Shown: in pieces, positions 1 through 8,311 of the stretch | How positions within the stretch are numbered: the stretch's first letter is position 1 | How the letters are laid out: every line of letters begins with the position of its first letter | Assembly: GCF_014648495.1 (NCBI RefSeq) | Contig: NZ_BMRF01000012.1 | Location: 1 to 64,000, forward strand | Reading direction: 5' to 3' | DNA: 64,000 nucleotides | Source of the DNA: Actinomadura cremea | GTDB taxonomy: Bacteria > Actinomycetota > Actinomycetes > Streptosporangiales > Streptosporangiaceae | The notes under the pieces: model-generated | Databases searched by the model: none | Told to the model about the DNA's origin: nothing | Seen by the model: only the letters and a program-made list of their open reading frames with translations | Translations under genes and position numbers: made by a program

Positions 1-238
1 CTACCTGGCCGGAATGAAAAGCTACGGCCGCGCCCCGACGTTCCTCATGGCCACCGGATACGAACAGGTCCGCTCCATCGTCGCCGCACTCGCCGGCGAC
101 CGCGAGGCCGCCGACACCGTCCGGCTCGACCTGCCCGAGACCGGCGTCTGCTCCACCGACCCGGCTCCGGAGCCCGCCGCGTCATGCTGCGGGAGCACCC
201 CGGAACCCGTCGCCATCGGCGCACCGGCCGGTTCGTGA
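1..238 (+). CDS. C-terminal end of an arsenic-operon-type FAD/NAD(P) oxidoreductase (partial)
   Basis: Only the last 79 codons are present; the reading frame is open from base 2 and the start lies upstream of the window. The visible part has the motifs SYGRAPTFL, TGYEQVRS and LDLPETGVCS, which I recognise from actinobacterial NAD(P)-binding flavoproteins (ArsO-like) in arsenic resistance operons. The tail ends in a Cys-Cys pair (SCCG), of the kind that can bind arsenite or other soft metals. The internal ATG at base 14 is not a credible start because homology runs through it. The function is from family memory, not from visible catalytic domains, which lie outside the window. Confidence 0.6.
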   Translation, partial: YLAGMKSYGRAPTFLMATGYEQVRSIVAALAGDREAADTVRLDLPETGVCSTDPAPEPAASCCGSTPEPVAIGAPAGS

Positions 239-261
239 GCCGACGCCCCGGCCCGTGGCCG

Positions 262-678
262 TCACAGGGGCGACAGGAGCATGAGGATCTCGACGCGGGC
301 GATGCGGCGGGCCTCGTTCACCGGGGCGGCGCCGACGCCCCGCCCGCGGACGGCGGTGCGGGTCTGCACGTGGTGAAGGGTGCCCCAGTGGGAGATCAGG
401 GCCCAGGGGTCGCGCCGCAGGTCGAGCCACCCGGCGAGCCGCCCGTCGAGCCGCCCGTCGAGGTGCGCGGTCACGAGGCGGCCGGTGCCCGCGTCGAGCC
501 CCGCGAGGAGGGCGTCGAGGACGGGCGCGACCTCGGCGCCGTCCACCGGAGGGAAGGGGAACCCGGCCGCGCCGCCGGCGTTGGTCACCTCCACCCAGCA
601 CTCGACAAGGGCTCGCCGCTGGTCGGGGGTGACCTGGCTCGGCTCGGTGAACTGGGCGGAAGCGGGGACGGTCGCGAC
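262..678 (-). pseudogene. Degraded GNAT acetyltransferase
   Basis: Read from 678 down, the frame gives a GNAT-like protein: an amino-terminal helix (PDQRRALVECWVEVTNAGG), a strand region (GRLAGWLDLRRDPWAL) and an acetyl-CoA-loop-like segment (VRGRGVGAAPVNEARRIA). The frame upstream of codon 594 has no ATG, GTG or TTG start although homologous sequence continues to 678, where a stop codon sits a few bases after a good Shine-Dalgarno (GGAGGAGG, 683-690). The protein also ends about 15 residues after the acetyl-CoA loop, well short of the usual 160-180 residues. Both ends therefore look broken, so I call it a pseudogene; GTG at 594 could still give a 110-residue remnant. Confidence 0.6.
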
Positions 679-700
679 TTACCTCCTCCAGAGGACGGTG

Positions 701-1726
701 TCAGGCGGCGTGGTGAGCCAGAAGATGGTGCGGATCCGGTTGCCCGGACGCGGCGACGGCGTCGGCGTGGACGTGCGCGGCGGCCAGCCTCGGGACGGCG
801 TGCAGCAGCGCGTGCTCGGCCTCGACGGCGATCCGGTGCCCCTCGCGCACGCTGATCCGGCCGTCGAGGGCGACGGCGACCTCGGCGCGCAGCCGGTGCC
901 CGATCCACCGCAGCCGCAGTTCCCCCACGTCCTGCACGCCCGGAACGGTACGCAGGGCGGCGTCGGCGGCGTCGACCAGGGCGGGGTCGACGGCGTCCAT
1001 CACCCGGCGCAGCACCTCCCGGGCCGCGTCCCGCAGCACCAGCAGGATCGCCGCGGTGATCACCAGGCCCACGATCGGGTCGGCCAGGGGCAGCCCCAGC
1101 GCGGCGCCCCCGGCGCTGAACAGGACGGCCAGCGAGGTGTACCCGTCGGTGCGCGCGTGCAGCCCGTCGGCCACCAGCGCCGCCGAGCCGATCTCCCGGC
1201 CGACGCGCGTCCGGTAGCGGGCCACCCACTCGTTGCCGGCGAAGCCGACCACGGCCGCGGCCGCCACCACCCCCACGTGCTCCATGGGGCGCGGATCGAG
1301 CAGCCGGTCGATCGCCGTCCACCCGGTGAACAGCGCCGAGGCGGCGATCGTCGCCACGATGACCAGCCCCGCCAGGTCCTCCGCCCGTCCGTAGCCGTAG
1401 GTGAAGCGGCGCGTGGCCGCACGACGGCCCACGACGAAGGCGATGCCCAGCGGAACGGCCGTCATCGCGTCCGCGGCGTTGTGCACCGTGTCGCCCAGCA
1501 GCGCCACCGACCCCGACAGCACGACGATCACCGCCTGCGCGAGCGCGGTGAGGCCCAGCACGGCCAGCGACACCCACAACGCCCGCATGCCGCGCGCCGA
1601 GGACTCCAGGGCCGCATCGGTCTTGTCGGACGTCTCGTGCGAATGCGGCGTGAGCAGGTGCCGCAGGCGGGCGACATGCCTGCGGCCACCGGAACGATCG
1701 TGCGGACCGTGCGCGTGGTGGACCAT
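701..1726 (-). CDS. Cation diffusion facilitator (CDF) family metal exporter
   Basis: This 341-residue inner-membrane protein belongs to the CDF family of divalent-cation/proton antiporters. It has a His-rich amino terminus (HHAHGPHD), six predicted hydrophobic segments, and the two intramembrane metal motifs of the family: HNAAD in the second segment (about residues 82-86) and HARTD in the fifth. A soluble C-terminal dimerisation domain follows. The start at 1726 is chosen because GAGGAGGAG lies 3-11 bases upstream; longer forms lack this. It is divergent from an ArsR-type sensor 71 bases away, as with mycobacterial KmtR and its CDF target, so export of Ni/Co or Zn controlled by that sensor is likely. 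The exact metal is not readable from sequence. Confidence 0.9.
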   Translation of the reverse strand: MVHHAHGPHDRSGGRRHVARLRHLLTPHSHETSDKTDAALESSARGMRALWVSLAVLGLTALAQAVIVVLSGSVALLGDTVHNAADAMTAVPLGIAFVVGRRAATRRFTYGYGRAEDLAGLVIVATIAASALFTGWTAIDRLLDPRPMEHVGVVAAAAVVGFAGNEWVARYRTRVGREIGSAALVADGLHARTDGYTSLAVLFSAGGAALGLPLADPIVGLVITAAILLVLRDAAREVLRRVMDAVDPALVDAADAALRTVPGVQDVGELRLRWIGHRLRAEVAVALDGRISVREGHRIAVEAEHALLHAVPRLAAAHVHADAVAASGQPDPHHLLAHHAA

Positions 1727-1797
1727 CGCTCCTCCTCGTGCGGGCGGATGCGCGGCCGTCCTGGACACGGCGGCCGCGCACCGTCCAGTATGTGCCC

Positions 1798-2157
1798 ATG
1801 AGCGCACGCATGCACCTATCACCTGCGCACGATGCGCACCCGCACAATCCCGGCGAGGAGCAGTTCGCCCTCGCCGCCGAGATCCTCGCCCTGCTCGGAG
1901 ACCGCACCCGGCTGGTCGTCCTGCACGCCCTGGCGCAGTCGGAGGCGGACGTGACCACGCTGACCGAGGTGTGCGGAGCCCAGCGCCCCGCCGTGAGCCA
2001 GCACCTGGCGCGCCTGCGCATGAGCGGCCTGGTCGCCACCCGCAAGGAGGGCCGCCGCGTCATCTACAGCCTCGCCGACGGCCACCTGCGCCGCGTCGTG
2101 GACGAGGCCCTGAACCTGGCCGACCACCGCCTCACCGATCAGCCCCCGCACGCCTGA
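1798..2157 (+). CDS. ArsR/SmtB family metal-sensing repressor, KmtR/NmtR-like
   Basis: A 119-residue winged-helix repressor of the ArsR/SmtB family. The core reads LLGDRTRLVVLHAL, then the recognition helix region PAVSQHLARLR and the wing GRRVIYSL, followed by an alpha-5 helix ending in HLRRVVDEALNLADHR. Spacing and sequence resemble mycobacterial KmtR and NmtR, which sense Ni(II)/Co(II) and release promoters of exporters. The amino-terminal HDAHPHN could supply extra metal ligands as in NmtR. ATG at 1798 is preferred over upstream codons. It is transcribed away from the CDF gene, so the 71-base gap should hold its operator, but I see no convincing perfect palindrome there. Confidence 0.85.
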   Translation: MSARMHLSPAHDAHPHNPGEEQFALAAEILALLGDRTRLVVLHALAQSEADVTTLTEVCGAQRPAVSQHLARLRMSGLVATRKEGRRVIYSLADGHLRRVVDEALNLADHRLTDQPPHA

Positions 2158-2395
2158 CCGTCCAGGACGCAGCGGATCGCCAGTGACCAGGGTGATCGCC
2201 ACAGGACTCGGGGCGCTCGTCGAGGAGCCCGGCCACACAGGGATCACCGGCCCACTGCGCGCCCGCCCGCCGTCCGCATCGCCGACCTGCCCGAGGGGGT
2301 GGCTGCCGCGGCGAAGGAGGCGCTGGACGCGGTCGAGGCGAGCGGCCCCCGACCTCACGGAAGAGGCGGCCGCCCACGCGTGGGCGCGGACGCCA

Positions 2396-2965
2396 TCAGC
2401 GTTCGGGCAGCGTCGCGTGCGGAGCCGTGGGCCTGATGTCGATCATGGTGCTGGTGATCGCCCACCGTTCGTGGTCCCGCCAGGCCCCTTCGATGAACAA
2501 CAGTTCGGGCGAGCGACCTTCGTGGCGAAAGCCGACCCGCCGGACCAGCCTGAGCGAGGCATGGTTATCAGGCTGGATCTGCGCTTCGAGCCGATGAAGC
2601 TGCAAGTGCTCGAAGGCGTGGCGCACGACCAGCTCGAGCCCTTCGGTCATGTAGCCCTGCCCGGCTGAAGGAGCAAAGGCGGCATAGGCGACGGATCCGG
2701 ATTGGAACCGCCCTCGGATAATGCTGTTGATGTTGACCACACCGGCGATGTCTCCACTGCCACGCAGGCAGACCAGCAGCGACTCCTCGCCGGGCTGCTC
2801 GTACCGGGCGAGATAAGCGTGGAACTCCTGCGGAGTGGAAGGCAGCGACATCCAAGGCCGGTGCAGTGCCGAGCTGGCGCTCACCAGGTCGAGGAATGCG
2901 CCCCGATCACGCCGGGCAAGCGGACGCAGATTCACCCGCTGGGCCCCATCCGCTCGGCCGGCCAT
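2396..2965 (-). CDS. GNAT N-acetyltransferase, RimJ/RimL type
   Basis: This 190-residue protein is a complete GNAT acetyltransferase of the RimJ/RimL/Acetyltransf_3 type, which acetylates protein amino termini or small amines with acetyl-CoA. It starts with LRPLARRDRGAFLDLV, has the central strand region SVAYAAFAPSAGQGYMTEGL with the acetyl-CoA-binding loop (AGQGYM, a Q/RxxGxG/A variant), and the C-terminal signature RLEAQIQPDNHASLRLVRRVGFRHEG. The ATG at 2965 has a GGGAGG ribosome site upstream. It stands alone between the ArsR gene (240 bases of unassigned sequence between) and the XRE regulator. The substrate is unknown. Confidence 0.85.
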   Translation of the reverse strand: MAGRADGAQRVNLRPLARRDRGAFLDLVSASSALHRPWMSLPSTPQEFHAYLARYEQPGEESLLVCLRGSGDIAGVVNINSIIRGRFQSGSVAYAAFAPSAGQGYMTEGLELVVRHAFEHLQLHRLEAQIQPDNHASLRLVRRVGFRHEGRSPELLFIEGAWRDHERWAITSTMIDIRPTAPHATLPER

Positions 2966-3153
2966 CACCGCTCCCTCCTCCCAGAACCGGGTTGCAGCTT
3001 AGAACCCAGACCGGCCCCGGGCATCGCGACGGGCCAAGCCGAACGCCCACCACATCAACCCAAGTCAGACATACGCACCGTCCGCTCCGAGAAGCCCGGC
3101 GACAGTCGAAGACCGGAAAGCCCGAAATGGCCAAGCAGCAGGAGGTTCCCCGG

Positions 3154-4002
3154 TCAGACGGCCCCGAGCGGGTGCGCACCGATAACGGAAAGCAACTGGA
3201 GCTTCTCGTGACTTTCGCTGCCCGGAGTGGCGGTGTAGACGAGCAGGTGGTGCGACTGGTGCGGGTCCAGCAGCGTCTGGCAGTTCAGCTCCAGCGCGCC
3301 GACCTCGGGGTGGATGTAGCGCTTGACCTCGTTGGGCCGGATCCCGACCTCGTGGCCGTCCCACACGTCTCGGAACTCCTCGCTCTGCCCACGAAGAAGG
3401 TCCGCGTAGTGGGCCGCCCGAGAGTTCGGGCCCCGCAGCGTGACGATCTCGCGCAGGCCGGAGGCGAACATCCGGGAGAGGAACGGGTGGTCTTCGGGTG
3501 CGTACAGCCGCCGGGTGGCGGGGTCGGTGAACCAGCGGTAGCCGACGCTGCGCGCAGGGCCGGTGTACCGGGTCGTGTCGCCGGTCAGCGAAACGCCGAG
3601 CGCGGTCTGCCGCAGCGTCTCGCCGAGTTCGGTGACGATCTCGGCCGGAGTGTCCTGCAAGCGGTCGAGGATGCGCAGCAGGCCGGGGCTGATGTGCTCA
3701 CTGCCCGCACCCCGGGCGGGCGGGTTGTGGCCGGCGAGACGGAACAGGTGGTCGCGTTCGTCGAGGGAGAGATGCAGGCCCTGCGCCATCGAGGCGATCA
3801 TCTGCTCGGACGGCTGGGGCCCCCGCTCCCGCTCCAGCCGTGCGTAGTAGTCGGTCGACATGTGGCAGAGGGAGGCCACCTCCTCGCGCCGCAACCCGCT
3901 GGTCCTACGGCGCCGCCCACGCGGAAGACCGACGTCCTCGGGCTGCAGCGACTCCCGACGGCGCCGGAGGAACTCCGCCAGCCCCGTCCGATCGATCACC
4001 AT
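3154..4002 (-). CDS. XRE-family regulator with MmyB-like ligand-binding domain
   Basis: A 282-residue transcription factor. Residues 1-75 form a helix-turn-helix of the XRE type (GRRRRTSGLRREEVASL, then HMSTDYYARLERERG), and the rest matches the MmyB-like ligand-binding region with FRLAGHNPPA, YRWFTDPATRRLY and the late NCQTLLDPHQSHHLLVYTATPGS. Such regulators usually control an adjacent, divergently transcribed oxidoreductase, and here an SDR gene begins 190 bases away on the other strand. Start 4002 has GGGAGGAG 6 bases upstream. The ligand is unknown. Confidence 0.9.
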   Translation of the reverse strand: MVIDRTGLAEFLRRRRESLQPEDVGLPRGRRRRTSGLRREEVASLCHMSTDYYARLERERGPQPSEQMIASMAQGLHLSLDERDHLFRLAGHNPPARGAGSEHISPGLLRILDRLQDTPAEIVTELGETLRQTALGVSLTGDTTRYTGPARSVGYRWFTDPATRRLYAPEDHPFLSRMFASGLREIVTLRGPNSRAAHYADLLRGQSEEFRDVWDGHEVGIRPNEVKRYIHPEVGALELNCQTLLDPHQSHHLLVYTATPGSESHEKLQLLSVIGAHPLGAV

Positions 4003-4191
4003 GCTTCTCCTCCCGTGGTGCTGCCTCCTTTCTAGCTGCCGCGCGTCGGGGCAACCACGGATCGTCGATCCCCCTAACGTCCCGGCGGCCGTCCGAGCCT
4101 CGCCCCGGCGGTCAGCGGATCGAGAGTCCCTGGATGGCGGCGGCCGTCCCGGCGACCGTGGAGTGGACGACAAGACCTCAAGGAGTGAACC

Positions 4192-5130
4192 GTGCCACGA
4201 AAGCGGATCGACATCACCGTCCCCGACCTGTCCGGCAAACGCGCCGTCGTCACCGGAGCGAGCGACGGTATCGGACTCGGCATCGCCACCCGGCTCGCCG
4301 CCGCCGGCGCCGAGGTCGTCATGCCCGTCCGCGATCCGCGCAAGGGCGAGGCCGCGATCACCACGATCCGCCGGCAGATCCCGGACGCGACCGTGTCGCT
4401 CCGCGAGCTCGACCTCTCCTCGCTCGCCTCCGTCGCCGCGCTGGGCACGACCCTGCTGGACGAGGACCGGCCCGTCCACCTCCTCATCAACAACGCCGGT
4501 GTCATGACCCCGCCCGACCGGCAGACGACCGCCGACGGGTTCGAGCTGCAGTTCGGCACCAACCACCTCGGGCACTTCGCCCTCGTCGGAACCCTGCTGC
4601 CGCTGCTGCGCGCCGGCCGCGCACGGGTGACATCGCAGGTCAGCGTCGCGGCGAACCGGGGCGCAATCAACTGGGACGACCTGAACTGGGAACGCTCCTA
4701 CGACGGCATGCGCGCCTACAGCCAGTCCAAGATCGCGTTCGGACTCTTCGGCCTCGAACTCGATCGGCGCAGCCGGGCGGGCGGCTGGGACATCACGAGC
4801 AACCTCGCCCATCCAGGGGTCGCTCCGACCAACCTGCTCGCCGCGCGCCCCGAACTCGGCCGCGACACGGAGACCTCGGGCCGCCGGCTCATCCGCGCCC
4901 TGTCCGAACGAGGCGTCCTCCTCGGGACCGTCGAGACCGCGAAACTCCCGGCCCTCTACGCCGCCACCTCCCCCGACGCCGAACGCGGCGGGTTCTACGG
5001 ACCCCGCGGTCCGGGGCACATGGGCGGCCCTCCCGCAGCGCAGAAGCTCTACAGCCGCCTGCGCAGCGACGAGGAAGCCCAGCGCGTATGGCGAACCTCC
5101 GAAGAACTGACGCGAGTGACCATCCCTTAG
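4192..5130 (+). CDS. Short-chain dehydrogenase/reductase
   Basis: A 312-residue classical SDR with a Rossmann fold binding NAD(P). The glycine motif TGASDGIG is near residue 22, NNAG near residue 99, a catalytic Ser lies in SQVSVAA, and the active-site YSQSK gives the Tyr-x3-Lys pair. [10 protein letters not shown] after the second strand, with basic residues, leans towards NADP. The GTG start has AGGAG 7 bases upstream. Its promoter must lie in the 189-base gap shared with the divergent XRE regulator, where CCCCTAACGTCC (about 4071) resembles the sequence found before the VOC gene at 7527. Substrate unknown; a xenobiotic or antibiotic-type role regulated by the XRE protein is plausible. Confidence 0.9.
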   Translation: MPRKRIDITVPDLSGKRAVVTGASDGIGLGIATRLAAAGAEVVMPVRDPRKGEAAITTIRRQIPDATVSLRELDLSSLASVAALGTTLLDEDRPVHLLINNAGVMTPPDRQTTADGFELQFGTNHLGHFALVGTLLPLLRAGRARVTSQVSVAANRGAINWDDLNWERSYDGMRAYSQSKIAFGLFGLELDRRSRAGGWDITSNLAHPGVAPTNLLAARPELGRDTETSGRRLIRALSERGVLLGTVETAKLPALYAATSPDAERGGFYGPRGPGHMGGPPAAQKLYSRLRSDEEAQRVWRTSEELTRVTIP

Positions 5131-5508
5131 AGACGTCCTCGCTCACCCCCACGCTTCATGGACGAAGGCTGGACGATCACGGCGATGGACGTCAGCGTGG
5201 CGTTCAACATCGTGCACGGGACCACCGCCCACTTCTCGGGCCGGCCAGGATCGACGGAACGGACGGAGCCCGCAGGCCCCACCCGCCCATGCCGTCCGAG
5301 ACTCCAACCCAACACGATCACGGCGAGACGTCCGCGCCAGCGCCCACTCAAGGGATCAGAGCAGTCGGCCCCCGACGATCACGCGCCTGCCGGGGCGCTG
5401 GTGGCCTGATGTGGACACTGTGCGTTGTGTACGTCTTCGTGCACGGACCGTGGCGCTGTGGCGTGCTTGCATCGCGACGAGAGCCTCGGTGATACGGGAG
5501 GGCGGGCG
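5131..5508. other. Intergenic stretch without a recognised gene
   Basis: Between the SDR and the Mrr-like gene I see 378 bases with no convincing gene. Open frames exist on both strands (for example 5158-5409 on the plus strand) but none has a family signature, a typical ribosome site or the expected third-position GC pattern. The right end should contain the promoter for the nuclease gene. Confidence 0.4.
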
Positions 5509-6210
5509 ATGGGGCACGGGCGGCCGGAACCCTATGACGAGGACCGGCATCGATGGCTGGTCCCCGGCTGGATCGTCCTGCCGCGCACTGGCACGGGCTG
5601 GGTCTACGTGATGCTCGGCGTCCTGGCCATCGTCGCGCTGGCCAAGCCTTCGTGGCGGCTGGCGATGGAGTACTGGTACTTCTCACTGCCCGGTGTGCTC
5701 CTGGCGTGGTGGGCGGCCGACCGCTGGTACCGATCGCGGCGAGAAGCAGAACTCGCACGCCGGGCACGACTGGCGGAACTGTCGTGGTCGATCGACGACC
5801 TGGACGCCATGACCTGGCTGGACTTCGAGTTCGCCGTCCACGACCTCCTGCGCCGCGACGGCATCGAGGCCAAGCACGTCGGCAAGCCGGGAGACTTCTC
5901 CGGCGACGTCGTCGGCTTCGACCCCGTTCTCGGCGAGACCTGGATGGTGCAGGCCAAGCACTACGGCCCCAAGACCAAGGTCGGCTCCCACGACGTCCAG
6001 AAGGTGGCCGGAGCCGCGAAACCCGTCTACCAGGCCGGACTGACGCTCGTGGTCACCACGAACACGTACACGAAGCCCGCACGCGACTTCGCCGCGATGG
6101 CAGGCATGCACCTCATCGACCGCACCGCCCTGGTCGACTGGGCCACCCGTGGCCTGCACCTGTACGACGTCCTCGGCATCACCCCGCAGACCCACGGGCA
6201 AGCCTCCTGA
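5509..6210 (+). CDS. Membrane-anchored Mrr-like restriction endonuclease
   Basis: A 233-residue protein with two hydrophobic segments at about residues 29-46 and 56-73, a basic stretch (RSRREAELARRARLAEL), and then an Mrr-cat PD-(D/E)xK nuclease domain. In that domain the active-site residues are visible: the Asp of GDFSGDVVG (about 133) and the QAK triad element (148-150), followed by VQKVAGAA and a strand LTLVVTTNTYTKPARDFAA. Mrr enzymes cut modified or foreign DNA; related membrane-tethered forms exist in actinobacteria. ATG 5509 has GGGAGGGCGGG upstream. No methylase or other defence gene is adjacent, which fits a modification-dependent nuclease. Biological target unproven. Confidence 0.8.
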   Translation: MGHGRPEPYDEDRHRWLVPGWIVLPRTGTGWVYVMLGVLAIVALAKPSWRLAMEYWYFSLPGVLLAWWAADRWYRSRREAELARRARLAELSWSIDDLDAMTWLDFEFAVHDLLRRDGIEAKHVGKPGDFSGDVVGFDPVLGETWMVQAKHYGPKTKVGSHDVQKVAGAAKPVYQAGLTLVVTTNTYTKPARDFAAMAGMHLIDRTALVDWATRGLHLYDVLGITPQTHGQAS

Positions 6211-6486
6211 TCTTCGGAGCCCGGCAGTCGCAGGCCCGAGCCGAGTCAGGGATGAGCCGCGACTCGTTCGGTGGGGGTTCGCTTATCGGGTGCGGCACGA
6301 AGCGCCACCCCCGTAACCACCACGGCGAGAACCCGACCGCTTCGAGGACAAGCCGACCCGGTAGTCGCACGCCTGGTCACTGACCTGCGCCACCTCTGCC
6401 ATGCGAGTATCGACCGGAGAACGCGCGGCCGTCCCGGGCATCGTCGCCTCGGTCCTGCGCAGGGTCGGAGCCGTCCCCCCGCCGGA

Positions 6487-7479
6487 TCAGCCGGTGGGCG
6501 GACGGCCGGCCCCTTCGGACAACCGGCCGGCGAGGCCGAGGACGAGGGCGCGGAGCTCGTCCGGGCGCTCGACGGCGAAGGGCCGGTCGAGCGAGGCGAG
6601 GAGCGCGGGCAGCCAGTCGAGCCGTTCGGCCCGCATCTCGACGCGGTGCCAGCGCTCGACCGCCGGATCATCTCCGTCGGCGGGTCCGTCCATGGTCGCG
6701 ATGGACGCGGGGAAGCGCGCGCGGATCTGCTCGACCGTCCCGTGGATGCGCAAGGTCACCTCGTACCGGTAGGACGCCGTGGCGAACCCGGCCAGGACGC
6801 GTTCCGCCGGGTCCGGCCCGGCGGGCTCCGCGAAGGAGCCGGGCAGGGTGCGGGCGTCCGTGATGCGGTCGAGGCGGAAGGTGCGGTTCTCGCCGACCCC
6901 GGTGTCCTCACCGGTCACGTACCAGCGGCCCGAATGGCTGACGATCCCGTACGGATGCAGGGTGCGGTCGGCGCGGCGGCCCTCCCGATCGCCGTACCGG
7001 AACGAGACGGGACGGCGGTGGCGCACGGCGTCGGCGAGCGTGAGCAGGGTTCCGGTGTCCGGCGCGGCGGTCCCGCCGGACGGCCGGGTGAACGCGAGCG
7101 ACTCCTCGACGGCGTCGAGCCGGCGGGCGAGGGCCGGAGGGAGGACCCGCCGGATCTTCGCCGCCGCCGTCTCGCTCGCGGTTCCGGCCGCGGTGCCGAG
7201 GCCCGCGCGCCGTCCGGCGACCAGGCCGAGCAGCACGGCGAGCGCCTCGTCGTCGTTGAGCATCAGCGGCGGCAGCCGGTGCCCGCGGGCGAGGCGGTAC
7301 CCGCCGTAGCGGCCGCGCACCGCCTCGACGGGCACGCCGAGGTCGAGCAGCTGGTCGACGTACCGCCGGACGGTCCGGCCCTCGACGCCGAGCCGGTCGG
7401 CGAGCTCGGCGATCGTCCGGGTGCCGCCGGACTGGAGCAGCTCCAGGAGCGTGAGCACGCGGCCGGTGGGTCGGGACAT
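6487..7479 (-). CDS. WYL-domain transcriptional regulator (HTH_11 + WYL)
   Basis: A 330-residue YafY/PafC-like regulator. An amino-terminal winged helix (RVLTLLELLQSGGTRTIAELADRLG..RTVRRYVDQL) is followed by the PGF-type linker, the WYL domain (FRYGDREGRRADRTLHPYGIVSHSGRWYVTGED) and the C-terminal WCX region (ERWHRVEMRAERLDWLPALLASL). WYL domains sense small ligands or nucleic acids. The gene diverges from a VOC protein gene with only 97 bases between, and a perfect 9-7-9 palindrome lies 20 bases before its start, so autoregulation and control of the VOC gene are likely. Confidence 0.9.
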   Translation of the reverse strand: MSRPTGRVLTLLELLQSGGTRTIAELADRLGVEGRTVRRYVDQLLDLGVPVEAVRGRYGGYRLARGHRLPPLMLNDDEALAVLLGLVAGRRAGLGTAAGTASETAAAKIRRVLPPALARRLDAVEESLAFTRPSGGTAAPDTGTLLTLADAVRHRRPVSFRYGDREGRRADRTLHPYGIVSHSGRWYVTGEDTGVGENRTFRLDRITDARTLPGSFAEPAGPDPAERVLAGFATASYRYEVTLRIHGTVEQIRARFPASIATMDGPADGDDPAVERWHRVEMRAERLDWLPALLASLDRPFAVERPDELRALVLGLAGRLSEGAGRPPTG

Positions 7480-7498
7480 GTTTCCGAGCTTATGGCGA

Positions 7499-7523
7499 AT
7501 AGTGGACCAATTCTGTCCACTAT
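7499..7523. promoter_or_regulatory. Perfect palindrome, probable WYL-regulator operator
   Basis: ATAGTGGAC and GTCCACTAT form an exact 9-base inverted repeat with a 7-base spacer, between the WYL gene (start 7479) and the VOC gene (start 7577). A possible -10 for the VOC gene, TAACGT, begins at 7530, so the palindrome would cover its -35 region. This is the most regular operator-like site in the left third of the window. Confidence 0.7.
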
Positions 7524-7576
7524 CCCCCCTAACGTCCGAAGCACCACGGGCACCGCGATCCCAGGAGAAAACCGCC

Positions 7577-7975
7577 ATGGACTTCGTCTCGATCCGCGTC
7601 ATCACCGAGGACGTCGCCCGCCTCGTCGAGTTCTACGAGAAGGTCACCGGCGTGCGGACGAACTGGTCCACCGAGGACTTCGCCGAGATCGGCACCCGCC
7701 ACGCGACCCTGGCGATCGCGAGCACCCGCACCGTCCCGCTGTTCGCGCCGGGCTCGTCCCGGCCCGCCGACAACCACACCGTGATCATCGAGTTCCTCGT
7801 CGACGACGTGGACCGGGTGCACGCGAACCTGACCGGGTACGTCGGCGAGTTCGTCACCGAGCCGACCACGATGCCGTGGGGCAACCGGGCGCTGCTGTTC
7901 CGCGACCCCGACGGCAACCTCGTCAACTTCTTCAACCCCGTCACCCCGGAGGCGATCGCCAAGTTCGGCCGCTGA
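7577..7975 (+). CDS. VOC-family (glyoxalase/bleomycin-resistance fold) protein
   Basis: A 132-residue single VOC module pair: first half MDFVSIRVITEDVARLVEFYEKV, second half DVDRVHANLTGYVGEFVTEP ending in the classic LLFRDPDGNLVNFFNP. Members of this size act as dioxygenase-like, lyase or ligand-sequestering proteins. The ATG at 7577 follows CAGGAG. It is the likely sole target of the divergent WYL regulator. Nothing indicates the substrate. Confidence 0.85.
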   Translation: MDFVSIRVITEDVARLVEFYEKVTGVRTNWSTEDFAEIGTRHATLAIASTRTVPLFAPGSSRPADNHTVIIEFLVDDVDRVHANLTGYVGEFVTEPTTMPWGNRALLFRDPDGNLVNFFNPVTPEAIAKFGR

Positions 7976-8311
7976 CCCGGGCCCCGCCGGGAGCCGGCAC
8001 AAGCCAACCCGCTAGGTGCTGAGACGGATTCGCGCGGCCGTGCCATCCGGCGCGCGGAAACTGAGGACCGTGACCAACGAAGCCGCAGCATCCGGAAAGC
8101 GCCCCGAGACCTGGGGCTTTGTCATGCTGGAGCGGGCGACGGCAATCAAACCCGCGCTGTCGGCTTGGAAGTCTCCTTCCTGGACCAACAATCACCAGCC
8201 CACCCGCTGACCTGCCCTTGCTTCCTCAACCCCGTTCACGCACGTCATCGTCGTGACGGGCACGCTATGAACGCGGATACATGCCCATGCTTGGCTGACC
8301 GATTCGAACGT
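7976..8311. other. Gene-poor stretch between VOC gene and orphan membrane gene
   Basis: Over 330 bases without a recognisable gene. It contains the tRNA-Gly-like fragment (8127-8175) and, just before it, a short hairpin (GCCCCGAGACCTGGGGC at about 8101-8117) of the terminator-like kind that often borders tRNA attachment sites. I see no other coding signal. Confidence 0.5.
8127..8175 (-). repeat. Partial, mutated copy of the tRNA-Gly 3' half (att-like scar)
   Basis: About 49 bases match the anticodon-to-3' half of the intact tRNA-Gly(CCC) gene at 9783-9853, in the same orientation, with about four mismatches and one missing base (it keeps the T-arm sequence CCCGCGCTGTC). Downstream of the match similarity stops. 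A 3'-half copy at a distance from the intact tRNA is the signature left by a tyrosine-recombinase element that used the tRNA as attachment site. It cannot fold into a tRNA. Confidence 0.7.

Noticed and set aside
1726-1798. Operator for the KmtR-like repressor (ATGTGC...GCACGCAT)
   Set aside because: The arms match imperfectly and lie partly within the ArsR coding start; the evidence is too weak to list a site.
2266-2390. Coding-like stretch on the plus strand (VRIADLPEGVAAAAKEALDAVE)
   Set aside because: It looks protein-like for about 40 codons but has no start, no family match I know and is cut at both ends; too little to call even a pseudogene.
5158-5409. Plus-strand frame of 83 codons
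   Set aside because: No ribosome site, no motif and Pro/Arg-rich end typical of a chance frame.
8127-8175. Second tRNA-Gly gene
   Set aside because: Only the 3' half resembles a tRNA, with mismatches in stems; there is no D-arm or acceptor 5' strand, so it cannot fold.
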